From NCBI GenBank assembly GCA_019308905.1, contig JAFDHF010000005.1, positions 1-64,000 on the forward strand: a stretch of 64,000 nucleotides of DNA, given 5' to 3'. Position numbers and translations under genes: made by a program. The notes under the pieces were generated by a model, which saw only the letters and a program-made list of their open reading frames with translations, searched no databases and had not been told where the DNA came from. The number at the start of each line of letters is the position of its first letter. Position 1 is the first letter of the stretch. Below, piece after piece: positions 36,830-44,943 of this stretch. The stretch comes from Deltaproteobacteria bacterium (GTDB taxonomy: Bacteria > Desulfobacterota > BSN033 > WVXP01).

Positions 36830-37723
36830 TCATAGCAACGAGGAAACCATCAGCCCGGCAATCATGAGCCCTCCCACCTGGAGGTGGAGCTGAGCGCTCA
36901 CCACGTCGATGGCAGCCAACTCATCGGCCTTCTCCTCCTTGACGCTCAGGACTCGGCGAAGGGCCTTATGGGCTGTGGGCAAAGCGAGAAAAGCCGCAAG
37001 CAGAAAAGGAAAGCCGAGCCCCGAGAAGACCAGGACGGGGAGGACGGAAAAGGCACCTATAACCAGATACTCCCATTTTGCCCGCTCGAAACCCAGCAGG
37101 GTCGACAGGGTCTGTATGCCGACTCCCCTGTCGTGCCTGGTGTCCCGTATGTTGTTGGATACGAGGATGGCTGCAACCAGAAATCCCACGGGGAGTGAGA
37201 AGATCAGGGGATAGAAACGGTATAGTCGGGTCTGTACGAAATACGCCCCCCAAACCATGAGAGGTCCCATGAGAAAGAAGACGAAGAAATCACCCATGGC
37301 ATGGTACTTGTACTGGAAGGGCCGAGCCGTATAGAAATAACCGCCTAAGATCCCAATAATTCCCAGGATCAGTATGGTGATCCCGATCTCGACGACGAGG
37401 TAGAGGCCTATCGCCGTGGCCATGCAGAAACAGAGAATCCCTGCCCTATGGACCTGCCTTGCAGTCAGGATTCCTCCGGTGATCATCTTGCTCGAGCCGT
37501 ATGAGGCCGGGGTATCGACGCCTCTGAGAAAGTCGAAAGAATCGTTGACCAGGTTGGTTCCGGTGTGCAGCAGGACCGATGAGACCAGAGCCAGGACAAA
37601 GAGGAGCCAGTCGAAGCTGCCTTCCTGAAAGGCGAGCACGGTACCCAGGACCACCGGGACAACTGAGGCGGAATACGCAAAGGGGCGCACTGCAGTGAGC
37701 CAGATCCTGAAGGGGGAGCTCAT
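36830..37723 (-). CDS. menA: 1,4-dihydroxy-2-naphthoate polyprenyltransferase (UbiA family)
   Basis: A 297-aa integral membrane prenyltransferase with about nine segments. The first Asp-rich motif is NDSFDF (residues 60-65) and the second is NNIRDTRHD near residue 195. Length and the WLTAVRPFAYSASVVPV opening fit MenA rather than UbiA, so it would attach the polyprenyl tail in menaquinone synthesis. Its start codon abuts the stop of the preceding deoxyhypusine-synthase-like gene. Confidence 0.88.
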   Translation of the reverse strand: MSSPFRIWLTAVRPFAYSASVVPVVLGTVLAFQEGSFDWLLFVLALVSSVLLHTGTNLVNDSFDFLRGVDTPASYGSSKMITGGILTARQVHRAGILCFCMATAIGLYLVVEIGITILILGIIGILGGYFYTARPFQYKYHAMGDFFVFFLMGPLMVWGAYFVQTRLYRFYPLIFSLPVGFLVAAILVSNNIRDTRHDRGVGIQTLSTLLGFERAKWEYLVIGAFSVLPVLVFSGLGFPFLLAAFLALPTAHKALRRVLSVKEEKADELAAIDVVSAQLHLQVGGLMIAGLMVSSLL

Positions 37724-38662
37724 TTACAGGCCTACCTCCTCTAAAATCGCCGCCGCCAGAAGGGGGAACATGATCTCGTGGTGGCCTATGAGGGTTATGC
37801 CCTTGCCACCCATCCGGGTGGGTCTCTCCACCACATTGACCGTCGGGCGGTAATGGCGGATAAAATCCATGTTGATGGCGGTAAAATGTTGGACCTGGTG
37901 GCCAAGGTTTCGTACAACGGCCAGGGCTTTGAGAAAGACCTCTGGCAGGATCACGGCAGAGCCCAGATTGAGATAGACGCCTCCTTCCAACCGGGAGACG
38001 ACACCGGCAAAGATCCTGAAGTCCAGGTGGCTGCCCGCGCCGATGGCCGCTCCGTCGGCTGAGGGATGCATGTGGTTGATATCGGTGCCGATGGCAACGT
38101 GGACCGTGATGGGAATACCCAGCCTCTGCCCGGCTGCAAGGATACTCATACCGGCAAAGGGATAATCTCCATTGAGAATTTCCATGCCCAGGGATTTGCC
38201 TATTCCCCACCCTCTGGTTATGCCCCTGGCTATGGCCCTGTTGATGACCGAGGAAGTCTCCTCCACCATCCCGAAGGTTCCCTGATCAAGCTCCCTTTCC
38301 ACGTCTTCGGAGGTCTCTCCCACCATGGCGACCTCCAGGTCGTGGATCGTTCCGGCGCCGTTCATGGCCACGGCGGTCAGGATCCCCTTTTCCAGGAGCT
38401 GGATGATAACCGGATTCAGCCCCACCTTGACGGGATGGGCTCCCATGGCGAGGACGGCCATCCTGCTCTCTCTGTGGGCCCTCGCGAATTCCCCAGCCGC
38501 CTGCCTCAGTTCGGAAGAGGCGAGGATGCGGGGAAGAGACTCGAGAAAATCCCTGAAAGAACCGCCCACTACGAAAGGTCTTCCAAAGACCCGGCTTTTG
38601 ACCCTTCTTTTCTGGGTGTAAAGAGAAGTCGTTTTGATACGGGTCAGATCGATGGGGTCCAT
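37724..38662 (-). CDS. Deoxyhypusine synthase-like family protein of unknown function
   Basis: A 312-aa protein. The core AVAMNGAGTIHDLEVAMVG (residues 97-115), followed by an ETSEDVERELDQGTFG-type stretch, resembles the NAD-binding core of deoxyhypusine synthase (NGAGxIHDxE). A later GIGKSLG and a GTDINHMHPSADG loop also fit that superfamily. Bacteria lack the eIF5A substrate in its usual form, so the reaction here is probably different, for example polyamine or modified-amine chemistry; this is inference. It sits between gmhA and menA with no gaps. Confidence 0.6.
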   Translation of the reverse strand: MDPIDLTRIKTTSLYTQKRRVKSRVFGRPFVVGGSFRDFLESLPRILASSELRQAAGEFARAHRESRMAVLAMGAHPVKVGLNPVIIQLLEKGILTAVAMNGAGTIHDLEVAMVGETSEDVERELDQGTFGMVEETSSVINRAIARGITRGWGIGKSLGMEILNGDYPFAGMSILAAGQRLGIPITVHVAIGTDINHMHPSADGAAIGAGSHLDFRIFAGVVSRLEGGVYLNLGSAVILPEVFLKALAVVRNLGHQVQHFTAINMDFIRHYRPTVNVVERPTRMGGKGITLIGHHEIMFPLLAAAILEEVGL

Positions 38663-38673
38663 TCCTCTTGCCG

Positions 38674-39261
38674 CTATGTTGGGAGCCTGAAAAGGAGATG
38701 CTCCACCATCTCGCAGATCACATGACCGACGGTGATGTGGGCTTCCTGGATTCTAGGAGTCTTATCAGAGGGCACGATCAGGGCATAATCGACCATTTCG
38801 GCGATGGCCCCTCCGTTGTTCCCTGTAAGAGCGACGGTGACGAGTCCGATTTCCCGCGCGGCCTCAAAGGCACGGACCACGTTGAGGGAGTTTCCGCTTG
38901 TACTGATGCCCATGGCGATGTCTCCACTCCTGCCCAGGGCCTTTATCTGTTTTGCAAAGACCTCGGCGAAGCTGTAATCATTGGAGATGCTGGTAAGGAC
39001 CGACGCATCCGTCACCAAGGAGACTGCGGGCAGCGGAGGTCGCTCCATGGAGATACGGTTGACAAACTCTGCTGCTATGTGCTGGGCGTCCGCAGCGCTC
39101 CCCCCGTTGCCGAAGAGGAGAATCTTGTTTCCCGCCTCAAGAGCCTGGGCTATTGCACGGATAACCGCTGTCAGAGGGACGAGACTCTCCCTCACGAACC
39201 GCTCCTTTATCTCACCGCTTTCCCTAAAGAAGTTGAGGATTTGCTCTTCCACGCCGTTCAT
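38674..39261 (-). CDS. gmhA: Sedoheptulose-7-phosphate isomerase
   Basis: A 195-aa SIS-domain isomerase for LPS heptose synthesis. FGNGGSAADAQHIAAEF near residue 50 and the GDIAMGISTSGNS phosphate-binding loop near 112 are diagnostic, and the C-terminal EAHITVGHVICEMVE completes the active site. The start is uncertain: a TTGACA-N15-TATAAG promoter-like pair lies immediately upstream, so translation may begin at ATG 39261 or at the GTG three codons later. Confidence 0.93.
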   Translation of the reverse strand: MNGVEEQILNFFRESGEIKERFVRESLVPLTAVIRAIAQALEAGNKILLFGNGGSAADAQHIAAEFVNRISMERPPLPAVSLVTDASVLTSISNDYSFAEVFAKQIKALGRSGDIAMGISTSGNSLNVVRAFEAAREIGLVTVALTGNNGGAIAEMVDYALIVPSDKTPRIQEAHITVGHVICEMVEHLLFRLPT

Positions 39262-39339
39262 CTTATATGGTCTCACCAGGCGTGTCAAGGCGGCAGGGGC
39301 GGCCCACTCCAGGGAGGGGAACTCCCCGGTTCAGGGCCA

Positions 39340-39366
39340 TTGACATTTCCACAAAACTGTTATAAA
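39340..39366 (+). promoter_or_regulatory. Promoter of tRNA-Val
   Basis: TTGACA (39340-39345) and TATAAA (39361-39366) with a 15-nt spacer end 10 nt before the first base of the tRNA, the distance expected for a tRNA transcription start. Confidence 0.65.
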
Positions 39367-39376
39367 CATCGAATGC

Positions 39377-39448
39377 GGGCTCATAGTTCAGGGGGAGAAC
39401 GCCTGCTTCACACGCAGGAGGTCACTGGTTCAAATCCAGTTGAGCCCA
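39377..39448 (+). tRNA. tRNA-Val (anticodon CAC)
   Basis: A complete cloverleaf folds by eye. The acceptor stem GGGCTCA pairs TGAGCCC (39441-39447), the D stem GTTC pairs GAAC, the anticodon stem CCTGC pairs GCAGG around the loop TTCACAC, and the T stem ACTGG pairs CCAGT around TTCAAAT. The anticodon at 39409-39411 is CAC, reading GTG valine codons. The discriminator is A (39448) and the 3' CCA is not encoded. Confidence 0.95.
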
Positions 39449-39486
39449 CTCTGATCTGTATCGGGTATATGAAGGAGAGATTTGAG

Positions 39487-39507
39487 GCCACTTCGCGTGG
39501 CTTTTTT
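39487..39507 (+). terminator. Rho-independent terminator of tRNA-Val
   Basis: GCCAC (39487-39491) pairs GTGGC (39497-39501) around the loop TTCGC and is followed by six T (39502-39507). It lies 38 nt after the tRNA. Confidence 0.85.
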
Positions 39508-39579
39508 CTTATTTCCGGCAGGGGGAGACCGCGGTCCCGTGGATGTCCGTGAAAGCGGAGGAGCTCGGCCGCGGAGGAG

Positions 39580-39608
39580 TTGTCGAAGCGGTGAGAATCC
39601 TTTATACT
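39580..39608 (+). promoter_or_regulatory. Promoter and structured leader of yebC-ruvCAB
   Basis: TTGTCG (39580-39585) and TATACT (39603-39608) are separated by 17 nt. Downstream in the leader CCGGCCC (39625-39631) pairs GGGCCGG (39643-39649). The gene-free stretch 39449-39751 holds only the tRNA terminator, this promoter and this stem. Confidence 0.5.
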
Positions 39609-39751
39609 CCACTTGGGCATCGGCCCGGCCCGCCCGGGAGTTGGGCCGGTGGGCGGATTCTGCAGGGAGAGAGGGGCTGTATGTTGTAAAGCTCTGCTTG
39701 AAAAACACCAAATATAGCGTTAGATTAGGATTGTTTCGGAGGATACGGGAT

Positions 39752-40504
39752 ATGTCGGGTCATTCCAAATGGAGTTCCATCAAACACAAGAAGGGCGCAG
39801 CCGATGCAAAAAGGGGAAAGATATTCTCCAAACTCATCAAGGAGATCATGGTTGCGGCCCGGTTGGGCGGGGGTGACCCGGCGGGCAACCCCAGGCTCAG
39901 GCAGGCGATCCTTGCGGCCAAGGCCGAGAATATGCCCAAAGAGAACATTGAACGAGCGATCAAGAAGGGCACGGGCGAACTCGAAGGAGCCCGGTATGAG
40001 GAGATTGCCTACGAGGGGTACGGCCCTGGGGGAGTGGCTGTCTTGGTGGAGACACTGACGGACAACAAGAACCGGACAACGGCCGATGTGCGACATATCT
40101 TCTCCAAACACGGCGGCAACCTGGGGGAGTCTGGTTGCGTCTCATGGCTGTTTGATAAGAAGGGGCTCATCGTTTTTGACAAAGAGAAGGTGGAGGAGGA
40201 GGCCCTCATGAACGTCGTTCTCGATGCAGGGGCCGAGGATATTCACGAGACAGACAGGGAGTTCGAGGTGATCACCCCCCCCGAAGCTCAGGAAGAAGTC
40301 AGAGAGGCCGTGGAGAAGGCCAACCTGCCGTACAATCTGGCCGAAATAACCATGTATCCCCAAAACACGGTGAAGCTCGAAGGCCGGGATGCGGAAAGGA
40401 TGCTCAAATTGATGGAGGCCCTCGAAGATTCCGAGGATGTTCAGAAGGTCTATGCCAATTTTGACATCCCCGATTCCGTGATGGAGGAACTGGAAGGCTC
40501 CTGA
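39752..40504 (+). CDS. yebC: YebC/TACO1-family regulatory protein
   Basis: A 250-aa YebC protein. The conserved start [18 protein letters not shown] and the CGGA GGA-type ribosome-binding site (39737-39743) fix the ATG at 39752; the frame stays open far upstream but without homology. [13 protein letters not shown] near residue 90 and [14 protein letters not shown] near 120 are diagnostic. Family members bind DNA or relieve ribosome stalling at polyproline. It is commonly placed before ruvC, as here. Confidence 0.95.
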   Translation: MSGHSKWSSIKHKKGAADAKRGKIFSKLIKEIMVAARLGGGDPAGNPRLRQAILAAKAENMPKENIERAIKKGTGELEGARYEEIAYEGYGPGGVAVLVETLTDNKNRTTADVRHIFSKHGGNLGESGCVSWLFDKKGLIVFDKEKVEEEALMNVVLDAGAEDIHETDREFEVITPPEAQEEVREAVEKANLPYNLAEITMYPQNTVKLEGRDAERMLKLMEALEDSEDVQKVYANFDIPDSVMEELEGS

Positions 40505-40547
40505 CCGGGGGAGATGGGGATGTGATCTGTGGGGAAAGAATCCAGGG

Positions 40548-41045
40548 ATGGCTGATACGAGAAGGGCCATGGGTATCGATCCCGGCCTGGCAGCGACGGG
40601 GTTTGCCGTGGTCGAAACGCTCGAGAGGGGGGGGCACCCCTGTGAGTGGGGAGGAATCAGAACCGATTCTCGTGACTCCATGCCCTCTCGTCTTTGCAGG
40701 CTTTTCGACGGGGTGAGCGAGATCATGAGGAGGTGGGCCCCGGATCTGGTGGTTCTTGAGGATGTTTTTGTGGTACACCGATTTCCCCGGACCGCCATTC
40801 AGCTTGGCGCGGTGCGGGGAGTGGTCTCACTGGCTGCCTGGAAACAGAACATCCCCATAGCCGAGATCAAACCCACGGAGATCAAGAAGGCTCTGACCGG
40901 TAACGGCCGGGCCCCAAAAGACCAGATAGAGAAGTGTCTTAGACGAATCCTCGGAATCGAAGGCCGGATCACTCCCAACCATGCCTCCGATGCCATGGCT
41001 TTGGCGTTGACAGGCCTAACGAGAAGCGGCTGGCTCCGGTTGTAA
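40548..41045 (+). CDS. ruvC: Holliday junction resolvase RuvC
   Basis: A 165-aa RNase H-fold endonuclease that cuts Holliday junctions. GIDPGLAATGFAVVE (residues 9-23) supplies the first catalytic Asp (Asp11), VVLEDVFV supplies Glu near residue 69, and the C-terminal PNHASDAMALALTG supplies the last acidic residue near 149. The gene heads ruvCAB. Confidence 0.96.
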   Translation: MADTRRAMGIDPGLAATGFAVVETLERGGHPCEWGGIRTDSRDSMPSRLCRLFDGVSEIMRRWAPDLVVLEDVFVVHRFPRTAIQLGAVRGVVSLAAWKQNIPIAEIKPTEIKKALTGNGRAPKDQIEKCLRRILGIEGRITPNHASDAMALALTGLTRSGWLRL

Positions 41046-41106
41046 CAGGAAGCAGGGTTCGCATCGGAGAGACCGGGTCGGCCATCGAAGTCCTGGGTGC
41101 GGCGAG

Positions 41107-41745
41107 TTGATTTGTTACATAGAGGGGAAACTCCTAAAAAAGGAAGATGACCGGGTCGTCGTGCTCGCCCATGGGGTGGGCTACGAGATACTTCTCCCCT
41201 CCATCGTTCGGCAGAGCTTCAACGGGACCAGAGCAGGCGAGGAAGGAGAGACGGTCCGGCTCCACATCTCCTACCAGCAGAGCGAGCGCCAACCAAGACC
41301 CCTGTTGATCGGTTTCAATACCGAACCCGAGAAGGAGTTCTTCGAGAAGCTCATTACCGTGGGCGACATAGGCCCCACCACTGCCGTGAAGGCCCTGACG
41401 GTGAACATATCCTACATCGCGGCAGCCATCGAGAACCGTGACGCAGGCACGATTCAACGGCTCAAGGGCATAGGTCCCAGGACTGCGGAAAAGATTATCG
41501 CCGCCCTCCACGGCAGGGTGGGGAAATTCGCCCTCATGCGGGAGGAGAGGGGGCGCCCGGTGGTGGAGACCGAGGACCTGAGCAGTCAGGTAGAGAAGGT
41601 TCTGGTGAGGGATCTGGGGCACAGAGTGACCGAGGCCCGCCGGATGGTGGAGGAGGCCCTCAGGCGAAATCCTTCGATCACGACCCCTGAAGAACTCTTC
41701 GAGGAGGTCTACAGGGGAGAGAAACGACCAGGAGAATCTTCATGA
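41107..41745 (+). CDS. ruvA: Holliday junction branch migration protein RuvA
   Basis: A 212-aa junction-binding subunit. The OB-fold N-terminus [12 protein letters not shown] is conserved, and helix-hairpin-helix repeats [10 protein letters not shown] and [13 protein letters not shown] follow in the middle. A C-terminal domain contacts RuvB. The start is TTG. It overlaps ruvB by 4 nt. Confidence 0.95.
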   Translation: MICYIEGKLLKKEDDRVVVLAHGVGYEILLPSIVRQSFNGTRAGEEGETVRLHISYQQSERQPRPLLIGFNTEPEKEFFEKLITVGDIGPTTAVKALTVNISYIAAAIENRDAGTIQRLKGIGPRTAEKIIAALHGRVGKFALMREERGRPVVETEDLSSQVEKVLVRDLGHRVTEARRMVEEALRRNPSITTPEELFEEVYRGEKRPGESS

Positions 41746-42800
41746 GCCGGAACACCCCGGAGGAGAAGACGTCTGGCCATGGGGCTGACGAAGGGGCAGA
41801 GGAATTCCAGGACCTGCGGCCGAAACGTCTGTCCGAGTATATCGGCCAGGCCCGTGTTCTGGAATCTCTTCGGATCGCCATAGAAGCCGCCAAGGAGAGA
41901 GATGAACCTCTGGATCATGTGCTTCTGCATTCCCCTCCGGGGTTGGGCAAGACGACGCTTGCCCATATCATTGCAAGGGAGATGGGGGTAAACATCGTAT
42001 CCTCGTCCGGACCGGCAATAGAGAGAGGGGGGGATCTCATCAGTATCCTCACCAACCTGGAGCGGGGCGATGTCCTGTTCATCGACGAGATCCACCGCCT
42101 GCCGAAAGTGGTCGAGGAGTTCTTCTATCCCGCCATGGAGGATTTCTCCATCGATTTCATCTTCGACAAGGGTGCCCACGCGCGCAGCCACCGTTACCGT
42201 CTGGAGCCGTTCACTCTTGTGGGGGCCACGACTCGATCAGGGCTCCTTTCCGCTCCACTCAGGGAGCGCTTTGGAATCTTCAGAACACTGGAGTTCTATA
42301 CGCCGGAGGAGTTGAGCCGGGTGGTGGCCCGTTCGGCACGGATTCTCAATGTCTCCATCGATGACGGAGGCAGGGACGAGATCGCGAAACGGAGTCGTGG
42401 GACTCCCCGGATCGCCAACAGACTCTTGAAACGGGCCCGTGACTATGCTCAGGTCATGGGGGACGGGGTAATCCGCCGTGAGATCGCCCGAGAGGCCATG
42501 GCTCTGGAGGGGGTTGACGAAATCGGTCTGACCGATCTCGACCGCCGACTCATAGAAGCCATCATCCGGTTCTACGACGGAGGGCCCGTGGGTATAGAGG
42601 CGATTGCCGCCACCCTCCAGGAGGAATCAGACACCCTTGTCGACATGGTGGAGCCGTATCTGCTGAAAATCGGGTTTGTGACCCGAAGCCCGAACGGCAG
42701 AAAGGCAACCGAGCAGGCGTACCGACATCTCGGCTTGCAGAACCATCTGGGCCATAGGAGGCAACTCTCTTTCGGGAAGCTCAAGAAGATGGACCGCTAG
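41742..42800 (+). CDS. ruvB: Holliday junction branch migration ATPase RuvB
   Basis: A 352-aa AAA+ motor. [12 protein letters not shown] opens the conserved core, Walker A is SPPGLGKT (64-71), Walker B FIDEIHRL is near 110, and sensor 1 GATTRSG is near 166. The C-terminal winged helix DNA-binding domain is complete. The ATGA overlap with ruvA gives coupled translation. Confidence 0.97.
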   Translation: MSRNTPEEKTSGHGADEGAEEFQDLRPKRLSEYIGQARVLESLRIAIEAAKERDEPLDHVLLHSPPGLGKTTLAHIIAREMGVNIVSSSGPAIERGGDLISILTNLERGDVLFIDEIHRLPKVVEEFFYPAMEDFSIDFIFDKGAHARSHRYRLEPFTLVGATTRSGLLSAPLRERFGIFRTLEFYTPEELSRVVARSARILNVSIDDGGRDEIAKRSRGTPRIANRLLKRARDYAQVMGDGVIRREIAREAMALEGVDEIGLTDLDRRLIEAIIRFYDGGPVGIEAIAATLQEESDTLVDMVEPYLLKIGFVTRSPNGRKATEQAYRHLGLQNHLGHRRQLSFGKLKKMDR

Positions 42801-42903
42801 TCTTTGTCGAGTCCAAAGCGGAGAGTAGGGCGATGTCTGTAGGGCCTGGGGGGAGGGAAGGCTGGAAGGGGCCTTTTGATTCTGGTCCGCTGCGGGGTTG
42901 CTC

Positions 42904-43755
42904 TCATGGTTCTTGGGCAGGCGGGTTCCGCGGCCGGCCCAGCTTGGCGCCTTCCGGGGTGAGGGAGAGATAGACTACCCTCCCCGATTCTCCGAGCTTC
43001 CCCAGATTCTTGCCGTTGTGGACTATCTCGACGCCCCCCGCATTGCCGATCTTCATGAGGATGTCCCGTTTCCCCTGCCTCGAAACGGTCTCCCCGGCTC
43101 TGAGGAGCATTTCTCTGGGCTCTCCCTGGTCGACCTGGATTCGAATCCATGCATCTTCAAGAGCCGCGATCCGTACTCTGACACCCGCTGTCTCCTCTGC
43201 TGGGCCACGTGGCTGGGGGGGCAGCGGAAAGGGCGGCGGAGCATAGACAGGTATCTTGGTCCGGTCAGGGTGATTCGGATAGTAGGAAGCCGCCTCCCCT
43301 GTCGGACGGTCCGGGGTGGAGAGAGCCCGTGGCGGCTCCTGCTTGCGGGCATGAACGACCGGTTTCTCTCCCCTCTCTTGCCGGTTTTGTTGAGGCTGGT
43401 GAAGAACCAAGGAGAGAAGGATCCCGGAAGCGAGTAGAACACCCACGGGGAGGACGATGTATCGGAGAGTCCGTTGTCTGGGAGTCTCTCTCTGGGCATT
43501 CCCTCCTGGGGGCTCCTCCTCTTTCAGGGATGCCTCATACCGGAGGACCAGATCGTCAGGGTCCAGGCCCACGTAGGAAGCATAGGCCCTCAGAAACCCT
43601 TTGATGAAGACCGGTGAGGCCAGCGAGTCCAACTGGTCCTCCTCGAGACGGATCAGGATATCTTTCCGGATTTTAGTAGTCCGGGATATCTCCTCGAGAG
43701 AGACCTTGCGGAGTTCCCTTTCCCTTTTGAGATAATCCCCCAGCGATCCCATCAT
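42904..43755 (-). CDS. RodZ-like helix-turn-helix membrane protein
   Basis: A 283-aa protein with the RodZ layout. It has an N-terminal HTH_25 domain (residues 5-70, DYLKRERELRKVSLEEIS then FIKGFLRAYASYVGL), one membrane segment (about 100-120), a Pro-rich linker, and a C-terminal beta domain (DUF4115, from about residue 190). RodZ links MreB to the envelope; mreD-mrdA-rodA lie at the far end of the window. The gene converges with ruvB. Confidence 0.86.
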   Translation of the reverse strand: MMGSLGDYLKRERELRKVSLEEISRTTKIRKDILIRLEEDQLDSLASPVFIKGFLRAYASYVGLDPDDLVLRYEASLKEEEPPGGNAQRETPRQRTLRYIVLPVGVLLASGILLSLVLHQPQQNRQERGEKPVVHARKQEPPRALSTPDRPTGEAASYYPNHPDRTKIPVYAPPPFPLPPQPRGPAEETAGVRVRIAALEDAWIRIQVDQGEPREMLLRAGETVSRQGKRDILMKIGNAGGVEIVHNGKNLGKLGESGRVVYLSLTPEGAKLGRPRNPPAQEP

Positions 43756-43806
43756 GGTCTTACTCTAATTCGGAGATTGTGGGTGTTCAAGGCCTGCAAG
43801 CTTTTA

Positions 43807-43835
43807 GCATTACCACCAGATGGAGTAAGAGTCAA
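43807..43835 (-). promoter_or_regulatory. Candidate promoter for the rodZ-like gene
   Basis: On the minus strand TTGACT (43835-43830) and TAATGC (43812-43807) are 17 nt apart, about 50 nt before the start. The -10 match is weak. Confidence 0.35.
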
Positions 43836-43942
43836 GATCGAGCCGCCGAGCATTCCCAACCCGGCAGAGCCACTGCATTGAATCACCGAGGATCGGGAAC
43901 GGTCCCAGAATGGGTTCATGATTGCCGTCACCAGCCCCGGTC

Positions 43943-44833
43943 TCACCCGTATCCCATCTCACCGAGCAGCCTGGGGTTCTCGCTCCACCCCTTTATGACC
44001 TTTACCCACAGCTGAAGGAATACACGGGTGCCGAAGAAGAGCTCCATCTCCTGTCTGGCCTCGGTGCCTATCCTCTTCAACATCCCGCCTCCCCTCCCTA
44101 TGAGAATCGCCCGCTGAGAAGCCTTCTCGACCACGATCACGGCGGAGATGGAGAGAATCCCCTTGTCTGGTTCGTCCCTGAAGCTCTCAACGGTGACCCC
44201 CACAGAGTAAGGGACCTCCTGGTAGGTGTGTTGAAAGATCTTCTCCCGGATCATCTCAGCGGCCAGGAACCTCTCGGATTGATCGGTGGTGATGTCTTCG
44301 GGGAAATACCTGGGGCCCTGGGGGAGGTATTTCTCGATCGTTTCAACGAGCCGATCGACCCCCTCCCCGTTGAGTGCCGAGATAGGGATGGTCTCTTCAA
44401 ACCGGTGAATCCCCTGGTATCTCTCTATGAGGGGGAGGAGTTCGGCCTTCTTCACGAGGTCGATCTTATTGATGATCAGGAAGAGGGGAGTATGACAGGA
44501 CCGCAGGCGTTTGACGATCCCCTCGTCCTCCTCCATCCTGGGACGGTGTGCCTCTGTCAGAAGGAGGAGGAGATCCGCGTCTCTTCCCGCCTGGAATGCG
44601 GCACGCACCATGGATTGGTGAAACCTCGAAAGGGGGCGGTGTATACCCGGGGTGTCGTAGAAGATGAGTTGGGCGTTTTCCAGATTCTTTATGCCCAGGA
44701 CACGGGTACGGGTCGTCTGAGGCTTGTCGGAAATGATGGCGATCTTTTCACCGAGAATTCGGTTGAGGAGGGTTGACTTTCCCACATTGGGTTTGCCGAG
44801 GATCGATATGAACCCGGATTTAAAAGAATCCAT
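43943..44833 (-). CDS. era: GTPase Era
   Basis: A 296-aa ribosome-assembly GTPase. G1 is GKPNVGKST (about 13-21), G3 is DTPG in FYDTPGIHRP near residue 60, and G4 is NKID near 123. The C-terminal KH domain contains VIVVEKASQRAILIGRGG and binds 16S rRNA near the anti-Shine-Dalgarno. It follows lon in the same orientation with a 110-nt gap. Confidence 0.96.
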   Translation of the reverse strand: MDSFKSGFISILGKPNVGKSTLLNRILGEKIAIISDKPQTTRTRVLGIKNLENAQLIFYDTPGIHRPLSRFHQSMVRAAFQAGRDADLLLLLTEAHRPRMEEDEGIVKRLRSCHTPLFLIINKIDLVKKAELLPLIERYQGIHRFEETIPISALNGEGVDRLVETIEKYLPQGPRYFPEDITTDQSERFLAAEMIREKIFQHTYQEVPYSVGVTVESFRDEPDKGILSISAVIVVEKASQRAILIGRGGGMLKRIGTEARQEMELFFGTRVFLQLWVKVIKGWSENPRLLGEMGYG

Positions 44834-44943
44834 TGAGAGGCAGTGAATCGTTCAGTCGGTTCTATTCGGGGCTCCGGAAGACCGCCGAGCCGGTTTATTC
44901 AAGGACCCGGGCAAACGCCGAGCCCCTGAGCCCACCTGATCCA

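Noticed and set aside
42801-42903. Bidirectional terminator between ruvB and the rodZ-like gene
   Set aside because: An AAGGGGCCTTTT stretch is present but the pairing is too short and irregular to call.
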